This document shows, piece by piece, positions 24,131 through 32,730 of a stretch of 33,884 bases of DNA. The stretch covers positions 3,586 to 37,469 of the forward strand of contig DIWG01000063.1 of the NCBI GenBank assembly GCA_002423465.1, read 5' to 3'. Both the position numbers and the translations under genes were made by a program. Each line of letters begins with the position of its first letter. The stretch's first letter is position 1. The notes beneath the pieces are model-generated. The model was not told the DNA's origin. It saw only the letters and a program-made list of their open reading frames with translations, and searched no databases. The stretch comes from Syntrophaceae bacterium UBA6112 (lineage in GTDB: Bacteria; Desulfobacterota; Syntrophia; Syntrophales; UBA5619).

Positions 24131-24235
24131 GGCGCTTTCCTCCTTTCGTTGATGCCTGTCTCCCGGATATCACAAACGCGGGACAAAGTGAATGAAAAAG
24201 AGGGAGACCCGCGATGGGAAACCGGCGGCCGCGTC

Positions 24236-25519
24236 TCAGGGCATAAGCCAGTTCGGCAGCGCCGTGGTCATCCAGGGGATGTAGGTCGTCAGGAAAAGAA
24301 CGATCAGCATCGCCGGCCACAGGAGCAGCATCGACCGGGTGCACTTTTCCATCGTGGTCTTCCCCACCGTACAGCCGACAAACAACCCGGCCCCGACCGG
24401 CGGGGTGGTCAGGCCGACCGCCATATTCACCATCAGCACGATCCCGAAGGTCACCGGGTCCATTCCCACGGTCTGGACTACCGGCAGCAACACCGGGGTC
24501 ACGATCACGATCAGCGGCGCCACATCCATGATCGCCCCCAGTAACACCAGCAAGATGTTGATCATCAACAAAATCACGAATGGATTGTCGCTGATCGACA
24601 AAAAGGCGCGGGTCACCAGGGTCGGGATGTGGAGAAAGGTCATCATCCAGGCAAAAGCGGACGCGCAACCGATCAGCAGCATCACGATGGCCGTGGTCTT
24701 GACCGAATCGACAAAAATCGGCCACAGATCCATGATTTTCATCTCGCGGTAAACCGCCAGCCCCAGAAAGGCGGCGTAAAACACGGCCACGGCCGATGCC
24801 TCGGTGGCGGTGAAAATCCCGAAGGCGATCCCGCCGACGATAATCACCGCCGCAAAAAGGCTGAGCAGGCCATCCCGGAGAATGATCAGCGATTGCTTGA
24901 GCGGCGGCCGCTTCTCCCGGGGATAGCCCCGCTTGAGCGCCAGGATGTAGCAGGTGATCGCCAGGAGAACCCCCATCAGCATTCCGGGGATGTATCCCGC
25001 CAGGAACAGTTTCCCAATGGAAACCCCCCCGGCAACCATCGCGTAAATCACCATGTTGTGGCTCGGGGGAATGATGATCCCCTGGACGGAAGAGGCGACG
25101 GTTAGGGCGGTGGCAAACTCCCGGTCGTATCCTTTCTGGACCATCATCGGAATCATGATGGGACCGGTCGAGGAGATGTCCGCCACCGCGGAACCGGAAA
25201 CGCCGCCGAAGAACATCGAATCGATACAGTTCACCATGGCCAGCCCTCCGGGAAAGGGGCCGACGATGATGTAGGCGAAATCGACAATCCGCCGGGCGAC
25301 CCCGCCCTTGGCCATGATGGCCCCCGCCAGTATGAAGAGCGGAATCGCAAGAAGGGGAAAGGATTGCATGCCGGATCCGACGCGCTGGACGATCATCGCC
25401 GTCCCCAGCCCGGTGTACTGCGCCGTCAGCAACGCCGCGATTCCCAGGCTGAACGCGATGGGAACGCCGAGGAGGATCAGGACCAGGAAGGAGCCCAGCA
25501 GGATCACGGATTCAACCAT
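24236..25519 (-). CDS. dctM: TRAP transporter large permease (set 1)
   Basis: This inner-membrane protein of about 427 residues has some 12 spans. It carries substrate with Na+ or H+ in tripartite TRAP import. Family signatures include PLLAIPLFILAGAIM, the conserved SGSAVADISSTGPIMIP, and IFTATEASAVAVFYA. The ATG at 25517-25519 is chosen (MVESVILLGSF). It overlaps the small-permease gene by eight bases and follows a G-rich ribosome site. Upstream in-frame codons are proline- and glycine-rich readthrough. It works with the adjacent DctQ and DctP, and the operon position next to uxaC suggests uronate import. Confidence 0.93.
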   Translation of the reverse strand: MVESVILLGSFLVLILLGVPIAFSLGIAALLTAQYTGLGTAMIVQRVGSGMQSFPLLAIPLFILAGAIMAKGGVARRIVDFAYIIVGPFPGGLAMVNCIDSMFFGGVSGSAVADISSTGPIMIPMMVQKGYDREFATALTVASSVQGIIIPPSHNMVIYAMVAGGVSIGKLFLAGYIPGMLMGVLLAITCYILALKRGYPREKRPPLKQSLIILRDGLLSLFAAVIIVGGIAFGIFTATEASAVAVFYAAFLGLAVYREMKIMDLWPIFVDSVKTTAIVMLLIGCASAFAWMMTFLHIPTLVTRAFLSISDNPFVILLMINILLVLLGAIMDVAPLIVIVTPVLLPVVQTVGMDPVTFGIVLMVNMAVGLTTPPVGAGLFVGCTVGKTTMEKCTRSMLLLWPAMLIVLFLTTYIPWMTTALPNWLMP

Positions 25520-26018
25520 TCCGGCGCCCCCCCCTTCCCGCATAGAAACGGGTGACCCCGGCGATGGCCCGGATTGCGGCAAAAACGATCATCAGTCCTC
25601 CCGCGATGGGAAGGACCAGATAGGTGTACCCCACGGCAAGCGGCAGGGAAGAGAGGGTTCCGCCCATCGTCCTCTGGACCAGGAAAATGCCCCGTTCGCA
25701 CAAGAAAAAGGCAAACACCCCGATCACAATGTCCGTGGCCGCCCGCAGCCAGATCCGGACCGTTTCGGGCAGCCGCGACACCACCAGTTCCAGACTCATG
25801 TGGGATTCGGTCCAGACACAGGCGGCGGCGCCCAACAGACCGATCCACATCAAGGAAATCACGGAGATTTCTTCAATCCAGAACGGGCTTGCGTTCAGCA
25901 CGTACCGCGAAAATACCTGCCAGCAGATCAAGGCCGACAGGATGATCATCATGACGGCCGTTGCGAAGGTGATGAACCGCTCCAGGCGATCCAGGATATT
26001 CATGACCAGTTTCGGCAC
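25512..26018 (-). CDS. dctQ: TRAP transporter small permease (set 1)
   Basis: This 168-residue protein has four membrane spans and is the small subunit that partners DctM. Typical features are the first-span exit QVFSRYVLNASPFWIEE, with the family's RY and W.EE pattern, and the later LLGAAACVWTESHMSLE. The GTG start at 26016-26018 has GGAGG six bases before it. The end overlaps the dctM start by eight bases, so the two are translationally coupled. A strong hairpin lies between this gene and the upstream binding-protein gene. Confidence 0.92.
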   Translation of the reverse strand: MPKLVMNILDRLERFITFATAVMMIILSALICWQVFSRYVLNASPFWIEEISVISLMWIGLLGAAACVWTESHMSLELVVSRLPETVRIWLRAATDIVIGVFAFFLCERGIFLVQRTMGGTLSSLPLAVGYTYLVLPIAGGLMIVFAAIRAIAGVTRFYAGRGGRRNG

Positions 26019-26045
26019 GGCCTTCCTCCTCCCCCGGGGAAAGGC

Positions 26046-26076
26046 GCGGTCGCGGGTCGACAGGATCCGCGACCGC
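26046..26076 (-). promoter_or_regulatory. Intercistronic hairpin after the set 1 binding-protein gene
   Basis: GCGGTCGCGG (26046-26055) pairs perfectly with CCGCGACCGC (26067-26076) around an 11-base loop, between the dctP stop and the dctQ start. No T-run follows in the direction of transcription. It probably protects the upstream mRNA or causes partial termination, which would favour binding-protein output. Confidence 0.55.
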
Positions 26077-26092
26077 TGAAATGACGGGAAAG

Positions 26093-27085
26093 CTATTTTT
26101 GCTTCACGATCGCATCAATGAGGTCCGCGCCGACGACCGGTTCAAATTGCTTGTAGATCGGTTTGGCCAGGGTCTGAAAATCCGCGATATTGTTGACTTC
26201 GTTAAAAATCATCCCCTTCGCCTTGAGCTGTTTGACCGCATCATTGATATACGCGGCCCAGATTTTCCGCTGATAAGGAACGGTTTTGGCCGCCGCATCC
26301 AGGATGGCTTTCTGGATGTTTTTCGGAGTCGCATCGAAAACCGACTTGCTCATCACCATGATGTCCGGGATGGAGGTGTGCCGGGTGTAGGAGAAATATT
26401 TGCACACCTCCTGCATGTTGAAGGTCAGGACGGTCGGCTCGTTGTTCTCCCAGCCGTCGATCACCTTCTGCTGCAGGCCGACATAGACATCCGATTGTCC
26501 CATCGGCACCGCGGTGGCGCCGAAGGCGTTGATCGTATCGATCAGCGGCTTGCTCTGCATGACCCGGATCTTCTGGCCTTTCAGATCCGCCGGAACCTTC
26601 ACCGGCCCTATCTGTGAGGTCACGTTGCGGAACCCGGCGTCGAAGAAGGCGAGCCCCTTGAATCCGTTTTTCTCGAGATCCTTCATCAACCGGGCCCCGA
26701 TGGCGCTGTCGAGAACCGCATGCTGATGGGCGTCGTTGCGCCAGATAAAGGGCAGACTGACCACCTGCAGGCTCGGGGCGAACTGTCCGAGCGGCGCGGA
26801 GGAAACCTTGGTGATTTCGATCGCCCCCACCTTGACCCCTTCGATGTAGTCTTTTTCCTGACCCAGTTGCCCCGCCGGGTAGACCGTGATCTTCACTTCC
26901 CCCTTGGTTGCCTTGCCCACCTCGTCAGCGAAGAAGACCAGGGCCTTGTGGACCGGGTGGGAATCGGGAAGAACCGAGGCCAGTTTCCAGTTGTACTTGG
27001 CCGTTGCCGCGAATCCCGTCGCCGAGAAGGCCATGAAAACACCCATCATAACCAGGCAACCGATGATCGATAAACGCTTTTTCAT
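26093..27085 (-). CDS. dctP: TRAP transporter periplasmic binding protein (set 1)
   Basis: This 330-residue DctP-family receptor captures a carboxylate substrate in the periplasm. The signal peptide is clear (MKKRLSIIGC, hydrophobic core, cleavage near GFAA/TAK). The conserved substrate-carboxylate Arg is about residue 174 in LKGQKIRVMQS, followed by the family stretch FGATAVPMGQSDVYVGLQQ and VIDGWENN. The ATG at 27083-27085 has AAGGAG seven bases before it. The gene follows kduD by about 60 bases. Uronate is the likely ligand by context, but binding specificity cannot be read directly. Confidence 0.93.
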   Translation of the reverse strand: MKKRLSIIGCLVMMGVFMAFSATGFAATAKYNWKLASVLPDSHPVHKALVFFADEVGKATKGEVKITVYPAGQLGQEKDYIEGVKVGAIEITKVSSAPLGQFAPSLQVVSLPFIWRNDAHQHAVLDSAIGARLMKDLEKNGFKGLAFFDAGFRNVTSQIGPVKVPADLKGQKIRVMQSKPLIDTINAFGATAVPMGQSDVYVGLQQKVIDGWENNEPTVLTFNMQEVCKYFSYTRHTSIPDIMVMSKSVFDATPKNIQKAILDAAAKTVPYQRKIWAAYINDAVKQLKAKGMIFNEVNNIADFQTLAKPIYKQFEPVVGADLIDAIVKQK

Positions 27086-27147
27086 TTTAATTCTCCTTTC
27101 CGTTAAATGTAGTGATCGTCCCATTGCCAAATTGGTGGTTCTTCATT

Positions 27148-27933
27148 TTACGACGGCTGCCTGCCGATATAGGCAAGAATACCGCCGTCAACATAGAGGA
27201 TATGTCCGTTGACGAAATTTGACGCATCAGAAGCCAGGAAGACCGCGGGTCCCGTGAGATCCTCCGTCGTTCCCCAGCGACCGGCAGGCGTCTTGGAGAT
27301 GATGAAGCTGTTGAAAGGATGACCGTCAACGCGCAACGGAGCGGTCTGGGGTGTTGCGATATACCCGGGTCCGATGCCGTTGCACTGGATGTTCTGCGCA
27401 CCATATTCAGAGCAGATGTTCCGGGTGAGCATCTTGAGCCCGCCCTTGGCAGCGGCATAGGCGGAAACGGTCTCCCGTCCGAGTTCGCTCATCATCGAAC
27501 AGAGGTTGATGATCTTTCCGTGACCCTTCCTGATCATGGAGGGAATGACTGCCTTGGATACGATGAAAGGCGCATTGAGATCCACGTCGATCACCTGTCT
27601 GAATTCGGCGGCGGTCATGTCCACCATCGGAATGCGTTTGATGATGCCGGCGTTGTTCACGAGAATGTCGATGACGCCGACTTCCTTCTCGATCATCTTC
27701 ACGGTTTCATTGACGGCATTTTCATCGGTCACATCGCAGACATAACCGCGAGTTTTGATGCCTGCTTCCTCATACGCAGCCAGTCCCTTGTCGACCAGAT
27801 CCTGCTTGATATCGTTGAATACGATCTTTGCCCCCGCCTCAACATACGCCTTGGCAATCGCTAACCCGATGCCGTAGGATGCACCGGTAATAAAAGCAAC
27901 CTTGCCTTTCAGGCTGAAACGATCAAGCATCAT
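27148..27933 (-). CDS. kduD: Short-chain dehydrogenase, KduD/gluconate-5-dehydrogenase-like
   Basis: In this pathway KduD reduces 2,5-diketo-3-deoxygluconate to 2-keto-3-deoxygluconate. The protein has 261 residues with a classical SDR layout: cofactor loop GASYGIG (about 17-23), NNAG (about 93-96), and catalytic Ser146, Tyr159 and Lys163 in the SAYAAAKGG region. It closely resembles, from memory, the SDR encoded beside kduI in Bacteroidetes and often labelled gluconate 5-dehydrogenase. Three sampled 60-base lines count 52, 48 and 50% G+C, against 60 and 67% in two lines of kduI, which hints at separate origin. Its ribosome site and start AGGAGAAAATCATG are identical to those of kduI, 28 bases upstream. 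Confidence 0.85.
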   Translation of the reverse strand: MMLDRFSLKGKVAFITGASYGIGLAIAKAYVEAGAKIVFNDIKQDLVDKGLAAYEEAGIKTRGYVCDVTDENAVNETVKMIEKEVGVIDILVNNAGIIKRIPMVDMTAAEFRQVIDVDLNAPFIVSKAVIPSMIRKGHGKIINLCSMMSELGRETVSAYAAAKGGLKMLTRNICSEYGAQNIQCNGIGPGYIATPQTAPLRVDGHPFNSFIISKTPAGRWGTTEDLTGPAVFLASDASNFVNGHILYVDGGILAYIGRQPS

Positions 27934-27961
27934 GATTTTCTCCTTTCAGAAACCGGGGGTT

Positions 27962-28792
27962 CTATTTCAATATGGACATAGCAACATCGTCCATGTCCGT
28001 GAAGGTCTGATTTTCCCCGACCATCCCCCAGATGAAGGTGTAGCTGCCGGTCCCCACCCCCGAATGGATGGACCAGCTCGGCGAGATGACGGCCTGCTCG
28101 TTGCGGACAACGAGATGCCTTGTCTCCTGCGGCGCCCCCATGAGGTGGAATACCACGGTATCTTCCGGCATATCGAAATAGAGGTACACCTCCATCCGCC
28201 GGTCGTGGGTGTGGCAGGGCATCGTGTTCCAGTTGCTGCCCGGCGCCAGAATGGTCAGCCCCATGACGAGCTGGCAGCTCTTGAGCACCTTGGGGTGGAT
28301 GAACTGGTAGATCGTCCGGACGTTCGCCTTGACCGGATCGCCAAGGTCGAGGCGCTGGGCATCGGCCAGGGAGAGCTTCACGATGGGGTAGGCGGCATGG
28401 GCCGGCGCGCTGTTGAAGTAAAACTTCGCCGGATCGTTCCGGTCGGCGCTCGTGAAGAAAACCTCCTTCGTCCCCATGCCGACGTAGAGGCACTCCTTGT
28501 TCCCCAGCGGATACGCCTTTCCATCGACGGAAACGACGCCGGGGGCGCCGATGTTGATGATCCCCATTTCCCGGCGCTGCAGGAAGAAATCGACGCCCAG
28601 TTCCTTGGTTCCCTTGAGCTCCACGGTTTCGTTCGCCGGAGAAACCCCCCCGGCGATGATCCGGTCGATATGGCTGTAAACCATGTTCAGCCGGTCCTTC
28701 TCGAAGAGATTCTCCACCAGAAACTGCTCCCGGACCCCATTTGTGTCCAGCGTTTTCATCTGATCCGGATGTACCGCATAACGAATATCCAT
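27962..28792 (-). CDS. kduI: 5-keto-4-deoxyuronate isomerase
   Basis: KduI isomerises 5-keto-4-deoxyuronate to 2,5-diketo-3-deoxygluconate in the cytoplasm. The protein has 276 residues, as expected for the family (about 278). The zinc ligands fall where known KduI has them: His194 and His196 in MPCHTHDRRM, Glu201 just after, and His243 in WSIHSGVGTGSY. The N-terminus MDIRYAVHPDQMKTLDT is characteristic. The ATG at 28790-28792 has AAGGAG six bases before it. It lies between kdgK and kduD in the uronate operon. A glucuronate/galacturonate isomerase side role has been proposed for this family. Confidence 0.96.
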   Translation of the reverse strand: MDIRYAVHPDQMKTLDTNGVREQFLVENLFEKDRLNMVYSHIDRIIAGGVSPANETVELKGTKELGVDFFLQRREMGIINIGAPGVVSVDGKAYPLGNKECLYVGMGTKEVFFTSADRNDPAKFYFNSAPAHAAYPIVKLSLADAQRLDLGDPVKANVRTIYQFIHPKVLKSCQLVMGLTILAPGSNWNTMPCHTHDRRMEVYLYFDMPEDTVVFHLMGAPQETRHLVVRNEQAVISPSWSIHSGVGTGSYTFIWGMVGENQTFTDMDDVAMSILK

Positions 28793-28810
28793 GATTTTCT
28801 CCTTATTCTC

Positions 28811-29839
28811 TTATCGTTGGACCCTTCCCGAACCGGATCCCCCGACCAGGTTTTTGACCTCTTCCACAGAAAGCAGCGGGAAATCCCCCGGGATCGAATG
28901 CTTCAGGCAGGAGGCCGCCGTCGCAAATTCCAGGGCCTCCCGATCCGATTTCAGCGCATGGAGACCGTAGATCAGCCCCGCGGCAAAGGAATCCCCCGTT
29001 CCCACCCGGTCGACGATGCTCCGGATTTCGTATTTTCGCGATACCAGGAACTCATCCCGGTTGTTGAGGACCGCCGACCAGCCGTTGTGATCGGCCGAAT
29101 GGCTCTCGCGCAACGTCACCGCGATTTTCTTCAGATCCGGGAACTGTTCCAAAACCCTGTCCGTAAGCCTCCGGTAGTGATCCGCTTCCACCTTCCCGGA
29201 TTCGACGTCCGAATCGGCCGAGACGCCCAGGGCCTTCTGGCAGTCCTCCTCGTTGGCCGTGACGACAGCCACATGTTTCACGATTTCCGTCATCACCTCC
29301 TGCGCCGTCCGGCCGTATTTCCAGAGGTTCTTCCGGTAATTCAGGTCGCAGGAGACCGTCAAGCCTTTCTCCTTCGCCTTGAGAACCGCCTCCAGGGAGA
29401 GCAGGGCGGCGGATTCGGAGATCGCCGGCGTGATCCCGGTGATGTGAAACCATCCGGCCCCGGCAAAAACCCTATCCCAGGAGATCTCCCCGCGGACCGC
29501 CTCGGCGATCGCGGAATGCGCCCGGTCATAGAGGACGACGGAAGGACGCTGATTGCCCCCTGCTTCCAGAAAATAGATCCCGAGGCGTTTCCCTTTCCGG
29601 ACGATTCGAGAGACATCCACCCCCTGTTTGCGCAGCTCCGCAATGCAGGCGTCCCCGATCCGGTTCGGGGGGATCAGGCTTGCGAAGGCAACATCCATCC
29701 CGAAACGGGCCAGCCCCACAGCCACATTCGCCTCTCCTCCCCCAAAGGTCGCCTCCAGCGACGGGCTCTGTAAAAACCTTTCGCTTCCCGGCGCCTTGAG
29801 TCTCAGCATGATCTCACCGAAGGCAATAATCTTTTTCAT
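28811..29839 (-). CDS. kdgK: 2-keto-3-deoxygluconate kinase (PfkB family)
   Basis: KdgK phosphorylates 2-keto-3-deoxygluconate to KDPG with ATP. The protein has 342 residues. PfkB signatures are the N-terminal FGGGEANVAVGLARFG (about 32-47) and the ATP/anion-hole motif GTGDSFAAG (about 280-288) with the catalytic base Asp about 283. It begins nine bases after eda. Its ribosome site is weak: only AAAAGA is near, and AAGGGG is 13 bases away. Translation is therefore probably coupled to eda. It is followed 18 bases later by kduI. Confidence 0.93.
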   Translation of the reverse strand: MKKIIAFGEIMLRLKAPGSERFLQSPSLEATFGGGEANVAVGLARFGMDVAFASLIPPNRIGDACIAELRKQGVDVSRIVRKGKRLGIYFLEAGGNQRPSVVLYDRAHSAIAEAVRGEISWDRVFAGAGWFHITGITPAISESAALLSLEAVLKAKEKGLTVSCDLNYRKNLWKYGRTAQEVMTEIVKHVAVVTANEEDCQKALGVSADSDVESGKVEADHYRRLTDRVLEQFPDLKKIAVTLRESHSADHNGWSAVLNNRDEFLVSRKYEIRSIVDRVGTGDSFAAGLIYGLHALKSDREALEFATAASCLKHSIPGDFPLLSVEEVKNLVGGSGSGRVQR

Positions 29840-29848
29840 ATCAATCTT

Positions 29849-30817
29849 TTACCCCTTCTGCCGAAGATGGACCGCAAATCCGGCGATCTCCCGGTCCAGG
29901 TAAGCGAGGATCTTCTTCCCGTCCTTGAACTCCTCGGTTCCCGCAATGGGCCGTACGCCCTGCCGTTCAAGGTGGAAGAGCGCCCTTCCGACGTCGTTGG
30001 TCGCAAAGGCGAGGTGCCCTTTTTCACCGCGACCGGGACCCTTCATGATCTCGATCTCCCGCTTCCCGGCGAAGAAGGAACCCTGACCCTCCACAACCGG
30101 GAAGTGGAACAGGCGGGAAAACAGTTCCGCGCTCTTGCCTGCATTTTCGCCGTTTTCCTCGTTGAGGCCCACGTGGGAGAGTTCAAAGCCGAGCAGGATG
30201 CGGACCGCTTCTTTTGTTAGCGCTGTGATTTCTTCGAATTTTCCCGCCGAGATGAGTTCCCCCTTCACCATCCAGCTCCCGCCGCAGGCGAGAACGTTTT
30301 TCAACGAAAGATAGGAAACAAGATTCGCCGCGTTGATCCCGCCGGTGGGGATGAAGCGAATCCCCTCGTAGGGCGCCGCGACGGCCTTCAGAAAGGCGGC
30401 GCCCCCCGATTCCTCCGCCGGGAAGAACTTCATGACGCGGAGACCGCATTCCATAGCCGCTTCGATCTGCGTCGGCGAATTCACCCCCGGGGTCACGGGT
30501 ATCCCCTGTTCGCGGCAGAAGGATACGATCTTCGGATTGAATCCGGGCGAAACGATGAAGCGCGCGCCTGCCCGGATCGCCTTTGCCGCCTGCTCGGTCG
30601 TCAAGACCGTCCCGGCGCCGACAATCAGCTCCGGCATCCCTTCCGCCAGGGTCCGGATTACCTCCTCCGCCGCCGAGGTCCGGAAGGTAATCTCCGCGAG
30701 CGGCAGACCACCCGCCAGGAGCGCCTTCCCGAGGGGAATGGCGTCCGCGACCTTTTCGATCCTGACCACCGGAACGATTCCGTAACCCTCTATATTCTTC
30801 AGAATTTCATCCATCAT
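29849..30817 (-). CDS. eda: KDPG aldolase fused to a C-terminal VOC (glyoxalase-fold) domain
   Basis: The first 207 residues form a complete KDPG/KHG aldolase that splits KDPG to pyruvate and glyceraldehyde 3-phosphate. The Schiff-base Lys is about 130 in VMKFFPAEESGG, the catalytic Glu about 42 in LAEITFRT, and the phosphate loops are PTGGIN and ACGGSWMV. Residues about 212-322 add a VOC domain: it starts LSHVGLNEEN, has EIEIMKG and GHLAFATNDVGRALFHLE, and ends REIAGFAVHL. Ordinary Eda stops near residue 210. Similar fusions are known to me from Clostridia. The function of the extra domain is unknown. The start overlaps the dctQ stop (ATGA), and an ATG one codon later is also possible. Confidence 0.93.
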   Translation of the reverse strand: MMDEILKNIEGYGIVPVVRIEKVADAIPLGKALLAGGLPLAEITFRTSAAEEVIRTLAEGMPELIVGAGTVLTTEQAAKAIRAGARFIVSPGFNPKIVSFCREQGIPVTPGVNSPTQIEAAMECGLRVMKFFPAEESGGAAFLKAVAAPYEGIRFIPTGGINAANLVSYLSLKNVLACGGSWMVKGELISAGKFEEITALTKEAVRILLGFELSHVGLNEENGENAGKSAELFSRLFHFPVVEGQGSFFAGKREIEIMKGPGRGEKGHLAFATNDVGRALFHLERQGVRPIAGTEEFKDGKKILAYLDREIAGFAVHLRQKG

Positions 30818-31326
30818 GCCTCTCCTTCCGTAGGTTTTCCGATCCGGACGATTTCGACCGTGATATTCCGGAGTGAATAGACCACCATGAGGGCGCCCGC
30901 GACCGGCATACAGGAATAGAGCACCCTCTTCGGGATTGCAAAAACGTTCGTCACGTCCAGCGCCAGGATCGTCAGCCGCAGGGAGTAGTAGAAGAAGACC
31001 ACGGCAAAAGCGAGGACCAGAAGCTCAATGAACACCCGATAGAGATGCCTCAAGCGCGGATTTGCGACGCTCTTTTCGATCCAGTCCCCCACGCTGATGT
31101 GCCCCCGCAGGATCCACAAGGCGGCCGCCCCGTAGAAAACCAGGTAGGCGTAGAGCAACTCGATGATCTCATCGAACCAGTGCAGCGAAACGACCGGGAA
31201 GAAACGGACGATCACATTGGCCGTGATCAGGATCGTCAGGAAGACGAAACTGACGATCGTGACGACCTTCAGCGCACCGAGGATCGTCCTGTCGACAAAA
31301 GCCATGGAATTCATAATTTTTCCCAT
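30814..31326 (-). CDS. dctQ: TRAP transporter small permease (set 2)
   Basis: This 170-residue, four-span membrane protein is the small subunit for DctM of set 2. Spans are around VVTIVSFVFLTILITANVIV, LYAYLVFYGAAALWI, LLVLAFAVVFFYYSL and PVAGALMVVYSL, with WFDEIIELL in the usual place of the W.EE motif. The ATG at 31324-31326 is chosen. The reading frame stays open far upstream, but that part is not protein-like and lies inside dctM. AGGGG precedes the start by about six bases. It starts eight bases after dctM and overlaps eda by four bases. Confidence 0.88.
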   Translation of the reverse strand: MGKIMNSMAFVDRTILGALKVVTIVSFVFLTILITANVIVRFFPVVSLHWFDEIIELLYAYLVFYGAAALWILRGHISVGDWIEKSVANPRLRHLYRVFIELLVLAFAVVFFYYSLRLTILALDVTNVFAIPKRVLYSCMPVAGALMVVYSLRNITVEIVRIGKPTEGEA

Positions 31327-31334
31327 TGCATCCC

Positions 31335-32618
31335 CTATCGCCCCATGACGAGATCCGGCAGAAACGTGGAGATCTGCGGAACATAGGCAATCACCACGGT
31401 AACAACGAATATCCCGATCAGATACGGCACGATCTCCCGGGAGAGGGATCCGATGCTCACCTTGCTGAAGCTGGAGACCGCAAAGAGACACATCCCCACC
31501 GGCGGCGTCAGGTTTCCCAACATGATCAGCAGGGTCATCACGACGCCGAGATTGATGATGTCGATCCCGAACTGCTGCGCGATCGGCAGGAAGATCGGGA
31601 TCGTGATGATGAAGATTGCGTTCCCTTCGAGGAAGCAGCCGAGGAGCAGAACGATCACGATGATCATCGCCATAACGCCCGCCGGCGACAGACTCATGCC
31701 CGTCAAGGAGAGGATGATCTGGTCGGGGATTTTCTGGTGGATGGTCAGCCAGCCGAAAAAACCGGCCGCCGAGATGATGAAAAGCAGGCTGACCGTCTGC
31801 CGGATCGAAGCCCAGAAGATCTCCGGCAGGTCCTTCCAACTCAGATCCCGATAGAAAAAGCCCAGGAACAGCGCGTACAGGGAGGCGACCACCGCCGCCT
31901 CCGTCGGGGTGAAAATCCCGACGAGAATCCCGCCGATGATGATGACCGGCGTAAGCAGGGGCAGGAACGCCGCTTTCGTGCTGTCGACGACCTCCCGCAG
32001 ACCGGCCCGTTCCTCCTTCGGCAGGTTGTAGCGTTTGGACTGAAATGCGATGGCAATCATAATGGCCAGGGCCATCAGCGCCCCCGGGATGAAGCCGGCC
32101 ATGAAGAGCTTGCCCACAGATACCCCCGTCAACGCCCCATAGAGGACGAAAGGAATGCTGGGGGGGATCACGGGACCGATCGCCGCCGCGGCGGCCACGA
32201 TGGAGGCGGAAAATTTCGGTTTGAAGCCGTTATCGACCATCGCCTTGTGGAGGACCTGTCCCAGACCCGCCGCATCGGCAATGGCGGAGCCGGACATCCC
32301 GGAGAAGATCACGTTGGCGATGACGCACACCTGGCCGAGGCCGCCGGGAACATGGCCGATCAGGGCCTTGGCAAAGCGGAAGATCCGGCTCGTCACCCCG
32401 CCCGTGTTCATCAGGTTCGCCGCCAGGATGAAAAAAGGAATCGCCAGCAGTGTGAAACCGGTCGTGGAGGCGTACATCCGCTGCGGCAGCATGGTCAGCA
32501 GCGACCCGTTCCCCAGACCGACGAAGAACAGGATCGCGGTCAGCCCCATGGCGACGGCAATGGGAATGTTCAGGATGATGAACGCCAGCAGGACGGTAAA
32601 GATAAGCAATGTCAGCAT
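31335..32618 (-). CDS. dctM: TRAP transporter large permease (set 2)
   Basis: This 427-residue inner-membrane protein has about 12 spans. Signatures are FTLLAIPFFILAANLMN, FSGMSGSAIADAAGLG, AIGPVIPPSIPFVLYG, IFTPTEAAVVASLYA and GNLTPPVGMCLF. The ATG at 32616-32618 has AAGGGG six bases before it. The gene order in this set is P-M-Q, unlike the P-Q-M order of set 1, so the two sets are not a simple recent duplication. It is separated from its binding-protein gene by 133 bases containing a strong hairpin. Confidence 0.94.
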   Translation of the reverse strand: MLTLLIFTVLLAFIILNIPIAVAMGLTAILFFVGLGNGSLLTMLPQRMYASTTGFTLLAIPFFILAANLMNTGGVTSRIFRFAKALIGHVPGGLGQVCVIANVIFSGMSGSAIADAAGLGQVLHKAMVDNGFKPKFSASIVAAAAAIGPVIPPSIPFVLYGALTGVSVGKLFMAGFIPGALMALAIMIAIAFQSKRYNLPKEERAGLREVVDSTKAAFLPLLTPVIIIGGILVGIFTPTEAAVVASLYALFLGFFYRDLSWKDLPEIFWASIRQTVSLLFIISAAGFFGWLTIHQKIPDQIILSLTGMSLSPAGVMAMIIVIVLLLGCFLEGNAIFIITIPIFLPIAQQFGIDIINLGVVMTLLIMLGNLTPPVGMCLFAVSSFSKVSIGSLSREIVPYLIGIFVVTVVIAYVPQISTFLPDLVMGR

Positions 32619-32689
32619 TTCAGGCCCCTTGAACGCACCCAGGTCTTGTTGTTTTCCATCCTTGCAAACGCGGGAAAATCACTGGTGAA

Positions 32690-32730
32690 GGAAGTTGAGA
32701 GCGGTGGGAAATCCGCCGATCTCAACTTCC
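32690..32730 (-). promoter_or_regulatory. Intercistronic hairpin after the set 2 binding-protein gene
   Basis: GGAAGTTGAGA (32690-32700) pairs perfectly with TCTCAACTTCC (32720-32730). GCGG/CCGC (32701-32704 with 32713-32716) continues the stem inside, and GGTG/CACC (32684-32687 with 32734-32737) can extend it outside. It lies between dctP and dctM with no T-run after it, like the hairpin following the set 1 dctP. Confidence 0.6.

Noticed and set aside
24159..24220. Possible hairpins GTCTCCC/GGGAGAC and CGCGGG/CCCGCG between dctM and uxaC
   Set aside because: The arms are short, the loops are long (25-40 bases) and the two pairings compete, so chance is a good explanation in GC-rich DNA.
31327..31839. 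A long upstream extension of the set 2 dctQ reading frame
   Set aside because: It runs inside dctM, is rich in His/Asp/Arg/Pro typical of an out-of-frame reading, and a good internal ATG with AGGGG precedes the real protein.
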